From positions 30,042 to 94,041 of the forward strand of contig JAABRO010000007.1 in the NCBI GenBank assembly GCA_011390885.1: 64,000 nucleotides of DNA. Direction: 5' to 3'. A program made the position numbers and the translations under genes. The notes beneath the pieces are model-generated. The model had not been told where the DNA came from. It made no database searches and worked only from the letters and a program-made list of their open reading frames with translations. Below are positions 35,925-44,187 of the stretch, piece after piece. The DNA comes from Gemmatimonas sp. GTDB lineage: Bacteria; Gemmatimonadota; Gemmatimonadetes; Gemmatimonadales; Gemmatimonadaceae. The stretch's first letter is position 1, and each line of letters starts with the position of its first letter.

Positions 35925-37184
35925 TCACGCGCGTGCAGCAGCCGTGACCGACGCGCCCAGGCCGGCGGCTCGACCGGTCGCCCACGCCCAGTAGAAGTTG
36001 TAGCCGCCGATCGGGCCGAAGGCGTCGAGCAGTTCCCCGCAGAGAAACAGCCCCGCGCACCGCTTGCTCTCCATGGTGCGCGGGTCGATCTCGGCGAGGC
36101 TCACGCCGCCCCCCATGACCTCGGCCTTCTTGTAGCCTTCGTCGCCCGTCCAGGGCAGCGGCCCGCGCACGAGCGTCTCCACGAGACGCACCCGCTCCTC
36201 GCGCCGCAGTTCGGCCAGCGAGCGCGTGGGGTCCACCTGCGCCACGTCGAGCAGCGCCGACGCGAGCCGGTCCGGCAGCTCCGCGCGCAGTGCACCCAGC
36301 ACCGTGCGCGTCCCCTGCGGCTTGAGCGCCGCCTCCCACTCCGCCTCGCCGAGCGGCGTCCAGCGGACGTGCACGCGGGCCCGTTGTCCGCCCGCCTCGC
36401 GTGATCGCACCGCCACATGCGACACGTTGAGCGCGGCCGGCCCGCTGTAGCCACGGTGCGTGAACAGGAAGCCGCCCGTGGCCGACGCGCTGCGCTCCGC
36501 CGAGCGCGCGGTCAGCGTCACGGGCAGCGAGATGCCCGCCAGCTCACCGAACGCGCCGCGTTCATCGGTGAGCGGCGTGAGCGCCGCGTACGTCGTGTGC
36601 ACGGTGTGGCCGAGCGCGCGCGCCACGCGCAGGCCGAATCCGTCGCTGCCCGTGCTCGGCACCGACAGGCCACCGCTCGCGAGGATCACCGCGTCGGCCG
36701 TGAGCGACGGCGCACCGGCGAGGTCGATGCGCCACGCCCCGTGCTCCGGCACGACGTCGATGACCTGCGTCTCCATGCGTACCCGGACGCCGCGGCGCCG
36801 CGCGAGCGCGAGCAGGCCATCACGCACGTCGCGCGCCTTGTGCGACGCGGGAAACACCTTGAGCAGCTCCGGCTCCTCGGCGAGCGGAATGCCCACCTCC
36901 TCCTCGAAGAAGCGCCGCTGCTCGGCGAGCGGCCACGAGCGCAGGATGCGCCGCAGCGTGTTCGGTGAGGAGTCGGTGACGAAGCGCGACTCGTCGAGGC
37001 GCAGCGGCAGCACGTTGCAGCGCCCGCCCCCGCTGATGAGGATCTTGCGTCCGCCGTCCTTCGTGCGCTCGAGCAGCGTGGTGTCGGCACCGGCGGTCGC
37101 GGCGAAGATCGCCGCCATCGTGCCAGCGGCGCCGGCGCCGATCACGACGACACGACGATGGGGTGCAGCGGTGGTCGCAGCCAT
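35925..37184 (-). CDS. YhiN/BaiN-type FAD-dependent oxidoreductase
   Basis: A 419-residue protein (ATG at 37184; a GTG at 37214 is an alternative). N-terminal dinucleotide-binding motif VVVIGAGAAGTMAAIFAATAGADTTLLERT, then KDGGRKILISGGGRCN, the signature of the HI0933/YhiN family. ASGGLSVPSTGSDGFGLRVARALGH and the C-terminal LCGELLDAFGPIGGYNFYWAWATGRAAG bind the second half of FAD. Length matches the family (about 400). E. coli YhiN and clostridial BaiN are members; the physiological substrate in most bacteria is unknown. It is soluble and cytoplasmic, and convergent with the gene at 35196, 21 bp away. Confidence 0.92.
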   Translation of the reverse strand: MAATTAAPHRRVVVIGAGAAGTMAAIFAATAGADTTLLERTKDGGRKILISGGGRCNVLPLRLDESRFVTDSSPNTLRRILRSWPLAEQRRFFEEEVGIPLAEEPELLKVFPASHKARDVRDGLLALARRRGVRVRMETQVIDVVPEHGAWRIDLAGAPSLTADAVILASGGLSVPSTGSDGFGLRVARALGHTVHTTYAALTPLTDERGAFGELAGISLPVTLTARSAERSASATGGFLFTHRGYSGPAALNVSHVAVRSREAGGQRARVHVRWTPLGEAEWEAALKPQGTRTVLGALRAELPDRLASALLDVAQVDPTRSLAELRREERVRLVETLVRGPLPWTGDEGYKKAEVMGGGVSLAEIDPRTMESKRCAGLFLCGELLDAFGPIGGYNFYWAWATGRAAGLGASVTAAARA

Positions 37185-37239
37185 GGCCGCATCGGAATCG
37201 GGAGAGTCGATCACCCGTGCAAGCTACTCGGCGCGAGTG

Positions 37240-37260
37240 CCCGCAGCCCGCAGCCCGCAG
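37240..37260. repeat. Three tandem copies of CCCGCAG
   Basis: A 7-bp unit repeated three times in the 226-bp divergent region between the flavoprotein and the TonB-dependent receptor. A length change here could alter promoter spacing, though no promoter could be fixed. Confidence 0.8.
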
Positions 37261-37410
37261 CGCGACGCCCCCGCGCACCAACAGAGACGCATCGCGCTGC
37301 GTACCACCGGCAAGCCCGGGTGAAACCACGCGCCCGCTTTCACGCGAACGGCGTCCCGATCATTTTCGGTGAGCACGCCCTCGCGCCCCGCCACGCCTTC
37401 CCGGAGCAGG

Positions 37411-39459
37411 ATGTCCCGCAGGCCTCGCCGATTCGTCCGCACCACCGCCCTCGTCGCGCTGGGAGCCCTGCTGGGCACCACCGCGCGACTCGAGGCCCAG
37501 GTCCGGCCCGACACGGCAGCCCGCGCCGATTCCAGTCGCCCGCTCGGCGAGGTGCGCGTGCGCGCCGCCTACGCCCCGCGCGTGGTGGGCAGCGCCTCCG
37601 CCGCCGTCATCTCCCCCGACTCGACGCCGCTGGGACAGACCGCGCCGGTCATGGGCGAGGTGCTGCGGCAGATGCCCTTCCTGTACGTCCGCCAGAACTC
37701 CCGCGGCGAGACCGAGCTGTCCGTGCGCGGATCCGAGTCGCGGCAGGCGGCCATGCTCTTCGAGGGCGTGCCGCTCACGCTCACCTGGGACGCCCGCACC
37801 GACGCCTCGGCGATCCCGCTCGCGGGGGTGCAGCGCGTGGAATTCGTGCGCGGCCTCTCGTCGCTGCTGGCCGGCCCCAACGCGATCGGCGGCGTGGTCA
37901 CGGCCAGCCTGTGGCCGGAGCACCACGCCGCTGAACGGCCGGCCACCGCCGCGAAGCTCGACCTGCAAGGCGACCAGTTCGGCGGGCTTCGCGCGTCGGC
38001 CAGCCTCGGCGGGGCCGTGCACCACTCGGCCACGAGCACGCTCAGCGTGCGTGCCGGCGCCGGCTGGCGCGACCAGCCCGGCTTCGCGCGCCCCGACGAG
38101 CTCGAGGAGCCCGGCACGAGCGACCGTCTGCGCCTCAACACGGACGCGCGCAGCGTCGACCTCTTCGCCGGCGCGCGCTACGAGCATGCGCAGGGGCGCT
38201 ACCTCTCGGCCTTCGTGTCCGCCTTCGAGGGGGAGCGGGGCGTGGCTCCCGAGCTGCACCTCACGACGCCTCGGCTCTGGCGCAATCCGGAGGTACGCCG
38301 CCGCATCGCCAGCATGACCGCGGGCACGGGCGCGCTGCGCAGCCGCCTCGGCGTGGGCGACGCGGAGGTGGCCGTCAGCTACAACCAGGGGAACCTCGCG
38401 ATCGAGAGCTTCGCCGATCGACGGTTCGCCACAGTGACCGGCACCGAGCAGGGCGACGACCGCACCGTCAGCGTGCGCGCCATGTTCGACCAGGAGCTCG
38501 GCAGGTACGCGGTGCTGCGCGGCGCCTTCACCAACGCGGACATCCGGTACCTGGAGACCGTCGGTCAGGCTCCCGCCCAGCGCTACGCGCAGCAGCTCTC
38601 CAGCGCCGCGCTCGAGGTGGACGTGAACCCGACCCGCTTCGTGACGCTCTCCGCAGGCCTCGCCAACGACGCGGCCACGACGAGCGAGGCCGGCGGACGA
38701 GAGCCGCTCGGTCGCACCAGCGGTCTCGGCTGGCGCGCCGGTGCCACCTGGTTCATGCCGATGCAGGGGCTGCGCCTGCACCTGTCGGCCAGTGACCGTC
38801 GGCGCTTCCCGTCGCTGCGCGAGCTGTATTCCGGCGCGCTCGGTCGGTTCGCTCCCAATCCGTCGCTCCGTCCCGAGCGCGCGCGCGGCGCCGAGGCGGG
38901 CCTCACGATCGCGCGCGCCGCGTTCGACGCCCAGGTGGTCGCGTTCACGCAGCGCATCGACGACGCCGTGGTGCGCATCACGCTTCCGGACCAGCGCTTC
39001 CAGCGCGTGAACCGCGATCGATTTTCCAGCCACGGGCTCGAGCTCACCGGTGGCACGCGCGTCGAGCGGGTGACGCTGCGCGGCGACCTGACGCTGCAGC
39101 ACGCCCGGATCGCCGACCCGTCCATCACGGACGCGACGCTGCGGCGCCCAGAGGACGTACCGGCGGTCTTCGGGTCCCTGCTGGCGACGGCCCCCGTCTC
39201 CGACGAGGTGGAGCTGCTAGCCCGACTGCGCGTGCAGGGGGAGACGCAGTGCTCGAACCCGGCGAGCGGCAGTCTGGTCGGCCAGCCGGGCGCACAGGCA
39301 GTCGACCTCGGGCTCGAGCGGCGCTGGACGCCCCCCGGCTTCCTGCGACGGGCGCGACTGCTGTTCCTGCTCGAGAACGTCTTCGACCGTGCCGTCTTCG
39401 ACAAGTGCGGCCTGCCGCAGGCCGGACGCACGGCCCGGCTGGGGCTCTCCTTCGGCTGA
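37411..39459 (+). CDS. TonB-dependent outer-membrane receptor
   Basis: A 682-residue protein. The ATG at 37411 has CGGAGCAGG directly upstream; an earlier GTG at 37369 adds only leader. Signal peptide FVRTTALVALGALLGTTARLEAQ. Plug domain (about residues 45-165): GEVLRQMPFLYVRQNSRGETELSVRGSESRQAAMLFEGVPL and VQRVEFVRGLSSLLAGPNAIGGVV. The rest is the 22-strand barrel, ending TARLGLSFG, a Phe-containing C-terminal strand. The ligand (siderophore, vitamin, glycan) cannot be read, and no B12 riboswitch or Fur box was recognised upstream. It ends with a strong terminator, so it is not part of the glucan operon that starts at 39540. Confidence 0.9.
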   Translation: MSRRPRRFVRTTALVALGALLGTTARLEAQVRPDTAARADSSRPLGEVRVRAAYAPRVVGSASAAVISPDSTPLGQTAPVMGEVLRQMPFLYVRQNSRGETELSVRGSESRQAAMLFEGVPLTLTWDARTDASAIPLAGVQRVEFVRGLSSLLAGPNAIGGVVTASLWPEHHAAERPATAAKLDLQGDQFGGLRASASLGGAVHHSATSTLSVRAGAGWRDQPGFARPDELEEPGTSDRLRLNTDARSVDLFAGARYEHAQGRYLSAFVSAFEGERGVAPELHLTTPRLWRNPEVRRRIASMTAGTGALRSRLGVGDAEVAVSYNQGNLAIESFADRRFATVTGTEQGDDRTVSVRAMFDQELGRYAVLRGAFTNADIRYLETVGQAPAQRYAQQLSSAALEVDVNPTRFVTLSAGLANDAATTSEAGGREPLGRTSGLGWRAGATWFMPMQGLRLHLSASDRRRFPSLRELYSGALGRFAPNPSLRPERARGAEAGLTIARAAFDAQVVAFTQRIDDAVVRITLPDQRFQRVNRDRFSSHGLELTGGTRVERVTLRGDLTLQHARIADPSITDATLRRPEDVPAVFGSLLATAPVSDEVELLARLRVQGETQCSNPASGSLVGQPGAQAVDLGLERRWTPPGFLRRARLLFLLENVFDRAVFDKCGLPQAGRTARLGLSFG

Positions 39460-39497
39460 GGCCGATCGCTCGCCGGGCGCTCGACGCCCCGACCACG

Positions 39498-39529
39498 TCC
39501 CCCGGATCGGCCCGCAGCCGACCGGGGGA
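39498..39529 (+). terminator. Terminator of the TonB-dependent receptor gene
   Basis: TCCCCCGG pairs with CCGGGGGA, and an inner TCGGC/GCCGA helix continues after a one-base bulge, giving 13 pairs, followed by CGATTCGTTCTT. It separates the receptor from the promoter at 39540. Confidence 0.8.
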
Positions 39530-39539
39530 CGATTCGTTC

Positions 39540-39570
39540 TTGACACGTTCAGGGAGCGGCGGCATACTTT
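39540..39570 (+). promoter_or_regulatory. Promoter of the glucan operon
   Basis: A perfect -35 TTGACA (39540-39545) within GTTCTTGACAC. The -10 is either CATACT (39563-39568, spacer 17) or TACTTT (39565-39570, spacer 19). The minus-strand operon at 53144 has the same GTTCTTGACAC and ACTTTGTT elements. Confidence 0.7.
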
Positions 39571-39589
39571 GTTCGCCAGCCAAACAAAG
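39567..39589. promoter_or_regulatory. Operator palindrome, probably bound by the ROK regulator
   Basis: CTTTGTTCG-N5-CAAACAAAG, 23 bp, 7-bp perfect outer arms (8 of 9 positions symmetric). It overlaps the -10 and the expected start of transcription, as expected for a repressor site. The same palindrome with the same spacing recurs at 53208-53230. Confidence 0.75.
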
Positions 39590-39656
39590 CCCGCCCGGCC
39601 TCGGATCCTGAGGCGTTCTCGGCGCGGGACCTCCGCCCCCTCCTCGGAGCCGTCAG

Positions 39657-42083
39657 ATGCCCCCGCGAAAGTTTGCACGTTCCATCGTTGCGGTGATGGG
39701 GGCGTCGGTCGTCCTGGCCGCCTGCAGCCGCGACCTCAGCCTGCTCGAGCCGGCACCGTTCCCGAATACGCCGGGCATTTTCCTCGACGGATTCGCGCCG
39801 GGGCTGTCGTTCCAGGCCTTCGCCGGGTCGAAGACGGACGCGGTGCAGGTCGACGCCACGACCAAGTTCCGTGGCGCGAGCTCACTGCGCGTGACCATTC
39901 CGGCGCCCGGCGACGCGAGTGGTTCCTACGCGGGCGGCGCGTTCGTCAGCAACGTACCGCGCGACCTGCGGGAGTTCGACGCCCTCACCTTCCGGGTGCG
40001 CGCCAGCACCGGCGGGCAGCTGCTCAACGTCGCCGGCCTCGGCAACGACAACACCGGCAACTCGCTGTTCACGGCCGAGCGCACGGGCATTCCGCTCACC
40101 ACCAGCTGGCAGAAGGTCGTCATCCCGATTCCGAACGCCGCTCGCCTCGCGCAGGAACAGGGCATGTTCTTCTTCGCCGCCGGGCCGGACAACGGCATCG
40201 GCTACGACCTCTGGATCGACGACCTGCAGTATGAGACCCTGGGCACGATTCGCTCGCCGCGCCCCGCGATCACGCCGGCCACGCTGAGTGCCGAGGTCGG
40301 GTCCACGCTCACGATCGCGGGCACGTCGCTCACCGTGGATGTGGACGGTGTCGACGTGCGCGTGGCCGCGGCACCCTCGTACTTCACCTTCACCTCGGCG
40401 AACCCGTCGGTCGCGACGGTGAGCGAACGTGGCGTCGTGACCGTGGTGAGCGTCGGCAGCACCACCATCACCGCCTCGCTCGGCGAAGTGGCGGCCACGG
40501 GTGCGATCACGGTGACGGCCGAACCGCCGCCCTCGGTGGCGGCCCCCACGCCCACGCGCGCGGCGGCCGACGTGATCTCGCTCTTCAGCAACGCCTACAC
40601 GAACGTGCCGGTCGACACGTGGTCCGCCACGTGGGACATGGCCGACGTGAGCGACGTGCAGATCGCCGGCAACGCGACCAAGAAGTACACCGGCCTCGGC
40701 TTCGCCGGCATCGAGTTCGTGTCGCAGCCGGTGAACGCGACGAGCATGACGCACCTGCACGTGGACCTGCTGCCCACGAGTGCGGCCACGTTCCGCCTCA
40801 AGCTCGTCGACTTCGGGGCCAACGGCGTGTTCGGCGGCGGCGACGACAGCGAGCACGAGGTCACCGTGTCCAGCACGGGCGCACCCGGCACCTGGAGCAG
40901 CCTCGACATTCCGCTGAGCACGTTCACGGGACTCACCGGACGGGGCAAGCTGGCGCAGCTGATCCTCTCGAGCACCGCGGGCACGGTGTACCTCGACAAC
41001 CTGTATCTCTATCGGGAGGCCGCACCGCCGGCACCCACGGCACCCACGACGGCGGCGCCGACGCCCACGCGGCCGGCGGGCAGCGTGATCTCGCTCTTCA
41101 GTGACGCCTACACGAACGTGCCGGTGGGCACGTGGTCGGCGCCGTGGGACGACGCCAACGTGGAAGACGTGCAGGTCGCCGGCAACGCGGTCAAGAAGTA
41201 CTCGAACTTCGTCTTCGCCGGCATCGAGTTCACGTCGCCCACGGTCAATGCCAGCGCGATGAGCGGGTTCCACATCGACCTCTGGACCCCGGATCCCACG
41301 GCGTCGCCGGCCATCTTCCGCATCAAGCTCGTGGACTTCGGCGCCAACGGCGCCTTCGGCGGCGGCGACGACGTGGAGCACGAGCTCACCTTCGATGCCA
41401 CGACCACACCCGGGCTGCGCACCGGCGAGTGGATGTCGTTCGACATCCCGCTGAGCGCCTTCACCGGCCTCACCACGCGCGGCCACCTGGCGCAGCTCAT
41501 CCTCGTGTCCACGCCGAAGACGGTGTACGTGGACAACGTGTACTTCTACTCGAACGTGGTGCCCACGGCGCCACCGGCACCCGCGGCGGCGCCGACGTTC
41601 CCGGCAGGCGACGTCATCTCGCTCTTCAGCGATGCGTACACGAACGTGACCGTGGACACCTGGTCGGCCGGGTGGGACAACGCCGATGTCGAGGACGTGA
41701 CGATCGCCGGCAATGCCATGAAGAAGTACTCGAACTTCGTCTTCGCCGGCATCGAGTTCACGTCCGCGACGATCAACGCCACGGCGATGACGCACTTCTC
41801 GATGGACATCTGGACGGCCGACCCGACCGCCGCCCCGGCGGTCTTCAAGGTCAAGCTCGTGGACTTCGGGGCGAACGGGGCGTTCGGTGGCGGCGATGAC
41901 CGCGAGCACGAACTCACCTTCACGGCCACGTCCACGCCGGCCCTCGCCACCGGCCAGTGGGTGCGGCTCGACATCCCCCTCTCCGCCTTCACTGGGCTCA
42001 CGACGCGCGGTCATCTGGCGCAGTTGATCCTCGTGGCCGATCCGAATACGGTCTACGTCGACAACGTGCTGCTGCACAAATGA
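39657..42083 (+). CDS. Triple-repeat, Ig-containing lipoprotein (putative glucan-binding)
   Basis: An 808-residue protein. Signal peptide with lipobox VLAAC (Cys22). Domains: a jelly-roll-like N-terminal domain (about 40-200, FDGFAPG..., ending YDLWIDDLQYETL), a BIG2-like Ig domain (about 205-295, FTSANPSVATVSERGVVTVVSVGSTTITASL), then three related repeats of about 150-160 residues beginning VISLFS at residues 306, 477 and 653 and ending YVDNVYFY or similar, joined by Pro/Ala/Thr linkers. The repeats look like carbohydrate-binding jelly rolls found with GH16 laminarinases. First gene after the regulated promoter, so probably the abundant surface glucan-capturing protein. Confidence 0.8.
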   Translation: MPPRKFARSIVAVMGASVVLAACSRDLSLLEPAPFPNTPGIFLDGFAPGLSFQAFAGSKTDAVQVDATTKFRGASSLRVTIPAPGDASGSYAGGAFVSNVPRDLREFDALTFRVRASTGGQLLNVAGLGNDNTGNSLFTAERTGIPLTTSWQKVVIPIPNAARLAQEQGMFFFAAGPDNGIGYDLWIDDLQYETLGTIRSPRPAITPATLSAEVGSTLTIAGTSLTVDVDGVDVRVAAAPSYFTFTSANPSVATVSERGVVTVVSVGSTTITASLGEVAATGAITVTAEPPPSVAAPTPTRAAADVISLFSNAYTNVPVDTWSATWDMADVSDVQIAGNATKKYTGLGFAGIEFVSQPVNATSMTHLHVDLLPTSAATFRLKLVDFGANGVFGGGDDSEHEVTVSSTGAPGTWSSLDIPLSTFTGLTGRGKLAQLILSSTAGTVYLDNLYLYREAAPPAPTAPTTAAPTPTRPAGSVISLFSDAYTNVPVGTWSAPWDDANVEDVQVAGNAVKKYSNFVFAGIEFTSPTVNASAMSGFHIDLWTPDPTASPAIFRIKLVDFGANGAFGGGDDVEHELTFDATTTPGLRTGEWMSFDIPLSAFTGLTTRGHLAQLILVSTPKTVYVDNVYFYSNVVPTAPPAPAAAPTFPAGDVISLFSDAYTNVTVDTWSAGWDNADVEDVTIAGNAMKKYSNFVFAGIEFTSATINATAMTHFSMDIWTADPTAAPAVFKVKLVDFGANGAFGGGDDREHELTFTATSTPALATGQWVRLDIPLSAFTGLTTRGHLAQLILVADPNTVYVDNVLLHK
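40572..42080 (+). repeat. Three direct repeats coding for binding modules
   Basis: Units begin at 40572, 41085 and 41613 (each V-I-S-L-F-S) and run about 430-470 bp. Units 2 and 3 are closer to each other (shared KKYSNFVFAGIEFTS and LTTRGHLAQLILV) than to unit 1, which suggests a later duplication. Confidence 0.85.
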
Positions 42084-42092
42084 CCTCGACCC

Positions 42093-42113
42093 CGGCACGG
42101 CGCGTCCGTGCCG
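42093..42113 (+). terminator. Weak hairpin between the lipoprotein and ROK genes
   Basis: An 8-bp stem CGGCACGG/CCGTGCCG with a 5-nt loop in the 43-bp gap. With no T-tract it may only reduce read-through, keeping the regulator and enzymes below the lipoprotein level. Confidence 0.4.
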
Positions 42114-42126
42114 TCGTGGAGCACCG

Positions 42127-43374
42127 ATGACCGACCATCCCAGGCGCCGCGTCAGCGACCTGCTGCCGGCCAGCACGTCGCTACGGCCGTCGGTGCTCGC
42201 CGACGAAGTCCTGCGGCTGATCTGGATGGAGCGCACGATCTCGCGCGCCGAGATCGCGCGGCGCCTCGAGCTCTCGCGCTCCACCGTTTCGGAGCTCGTG
42301 ACGTTCCTGCTCGAGACGGGGCTCGTGGCGGAGGCGGGCATCGGCGCGTCGAGCGGAGGACGTCGTCCCATCACGCTCGAGTTCCAGGATGCGGCCTGTG
42401 GCATCATCGGACTCGACATGGGCGCCACCCACATCACGGTCGTGCTCACCGACCTGCGCGGACGGGTGCTGACGTCCGCGTACAGCGAGTGGCCGGTGCG
42501 CACCGATCCGGACGGCACGCGCGCGCGTGCCATCGCACTCATCGACGAGTGTCTTGTGCGCGCTCCCGGTGCGGCCACGCAGTTGCTCGGCATCGGCGTT
42601 GCCGTGCCGAGCCCGGTCGATCCGCGGCATCCGGAGCGCCTGTCGACACTCGTGCTGCCTGCATGGAACGGCCGCAACGGCTTCGATCGGCTGCGCGCCC
42701 GTTTCGATGTGCCCGTCTTCATCGACAATGACGCCAACCTGGGCGCACTCGCCGAGCAGTGGTGGGGTGCCGGACGCGGCATCGCGGATTTCGCCTACAT
42801 CAAGGTGGCGACCGGCGTCGGGTCCGGCCACGTGATCGAAGGGCGCGTTCGACGCGGAGCGACGGGCGTCGCCGGCGAGATCGGACACGTCGCGATCGAT
42901 CCGCGCGGCGCCCTCTGCAGCTGCGGCAACCGCGGCTGTCTGGTCACGTTCGTGGGCGCAGCAGCACTCGTGGAGCGCGCGCGCACTTTGCGCCCCGAGT
43001 TTCCGGACAGCATGCTGGACCCACGGCACCTCACGATCGAGGCGATCGAAGCGGCCGCGCTCGCGGACGATCCGCTCGCCGTGCAGGTGGTGGCCGATGC
43101 CGCCGGCTACCTGGGCATCGCCATCGCCGGCCTGCTCAACATCATGAACCCGGCGGCGGTCATCATCGGCGGCGGACTCACGCGCGTGGGCGATCGCCTG
43201 CTCGGCCCGCTGCGCGAGGTCGTGCTGCGCCGCACGTTCGTGAGTGCCGTGGCGGCCTCCGAGATCAAGCACAGCGAACTCGGCCCGCTCGGCGTGGCCG
43301 TGGGTGCCGCAACGTTGGTGCTCGAGGCCGCGCTCGCTGATCCCGCACTCTTTCCCACCATCGGCGCCCGGTAG
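42127..43374 (+). CDS. ROK family transcriptional regulator
   Basis: A 415-residue protein. N-terminal winged helix-turn-helix (about 22-80): VLADEVLRLIWMERTISRAEIARRLELSRSTVSELVTFLLETGLV, then the ROK sugar-kinase-like fold: IIGLDMGATHITVVLTDLRG, NDANLGALAEQWWGAGRG, GTVASGH-like ATGVGSGHVIEGRVRRGATGVAGEIGH and the zinc motif CSCGNRGCL. Such proteins (NagC, Mlc, XylR type) repress sugar genes and release DNA when a sugar binds. It is encoded inside the operon it probably controls, and the two 23-bp palindromes at 39567 and 53208 are the best candidate binding sites. Confidence 0.93.
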   Translation: MTDHPRRRVSDLLPASTSLRPSVLADEVLRLIWMERTISRAEIARRLELSRSTVSELVTFLLETGLVAEAGIGASSGGRRPITLEFQDAACGIIGLDMGATHITVVLTDLRGRVLTSAYSEWPVRTDPDGTRARAIALIDECLVRAPGAATQLLGIGVAVPSPVDPRHPERLSTLVLPAWNGRNGFDRLRARFDVPVFIDNDANLGALAEQWWGAGRGIADFAYIKVATGVGSGHVIEGRVRRGATGVAGEIGHVAIDPRGALCSCGNRGCLVTFVGAAALVERARTLRPEFPDSMLDPRHLTIEAIEAAALADDPLAVQVVADAAGYLGIAIAGLLNIMNPAAVIIGGGLTRVGDRLLGPLREVVLRRTFVSAVAASEIKHSELGPLGVAVGAATLVLEAALADPALFPTIGAR

Positions 43375-43392
43375 CGCCCCACCCCACACGCC

Positions 43393-44187
43393 ATGCTCCG
43401 TCACGCCCTTGCCGCTGCGACCATCGCCGCCACCCTGCTCGGCTGCAGCACCGAACCGCAGAACAGCTGGACCCTGGTGTGGCAGGACGAGTTCGACGGA
43501 GCGGCCGGCACCCTCCCGAACTCGGCCGACTGGCGATTCGACGTCGGCACCGATTGGGGCAATGCGCAGCTCGAATTCGACACCGATCGCGCAGAGAACG
43601 CCTCGCTCGACGGCAACGGGCACCTTGCGATCACGGCCCGGCAGGAGTCATTCAGCGGCAGCGCCTACACCTCGGCGCGCATCACGACGCAGGGCAAGCG
43701 CGAGTTTCGCTACGGTCGCATCGCCGCGCGCATCAAGCTCCCGGTCGGCCAGGGGATCTGGCCGGCGTTCTGGATGCTCGGCGGCAACCTCGCCACCGTC
43801 GGATGGCCGCAGGCCGGCGAGATCGACATCATGGAGTACCGCGGTCAGGAGCCGCGCGTCGTGCTCGGCAGCGTGCATGGCCCCGGCTACTCCGCGGGCA
43901 ACGCCATCACGCGCCGCTACGAACTGCAGCAGGCGCGCTTCGATGACGACTTCCACGAGTTCAGCGTGGATTGGGCGGCCGACCGCATCGACTTCTTCGT
44001 GGACGGCCGTCTCTACCACACGGTGCGCCGCACCGACGTGCCGGGTGAATGGGTGTTCGTCAATCCGTTCTACATCATCCTGAATGTCGCCGTGGGCGGC
44101 ACCTTCGTGGGCCCGCCCAGCGCGCAGACCCGCTTCCCGCAGACGATGCTGGTGGACTGGGTGCGCGTGTACGAGCGCGCGCCGTGA
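43393..44187 (+). CDS. GH16 beta-glucanase lipoprotein (laminarinase-like)
   Basis: A 264-residue protein. Lipobox LLGC with Cys18 places it on a membrane surface. The GH16 catalytic signature is Glu143-Ile-Asp145-Ile-Met-Glu148 (EIDIME), with nucleophile Glu143 and acid/base Glu148. WTLVWQDEFDG at the start, GIWPAFWMLGGN and the C-terminal VDWVRVYER are typical of bacterial endo-1,3(4)-beta-glucanases. No extra binding module is attached; the neighbouring repeat lipoprotein may fill that role. Expected product: beta-1,3- or mixed-linked oligosaccharides. Its stop codon overlaps the GTG start of the transporter. Confidence 0.93.
   Translation: MLRHALAAATIAATLLGCSTEPQNSWTLVWQDEFDGAAGTLPNSADWRFDVGTDWGNAQLEFDTDRAENASLDGNGHLAITARQESFSGSAYTSARITTQGKREFRYGRIAARIKLPVGQGIWPAFWMLGGNLATVGWPQAGEIDIMEYRGQEPRVVLGSVHGPGYSAGNAITRRYELQQARFDDDFHEFSVDWAADRIDFFVDGRLYHTVRRTDVPGEWVFVNPFYIILNVAVGGTFVGPPSAQTRFPQTMLVDWVRVYERAP

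Noticed and set aside
37185..37410. A cobalamin riboswitch or Fur box before the TonB-dependent receptor
   Set aside because: No B12-box core or Fur-like A/T-rich palindrome could be found; only a 7-bp tandem repeat is present.
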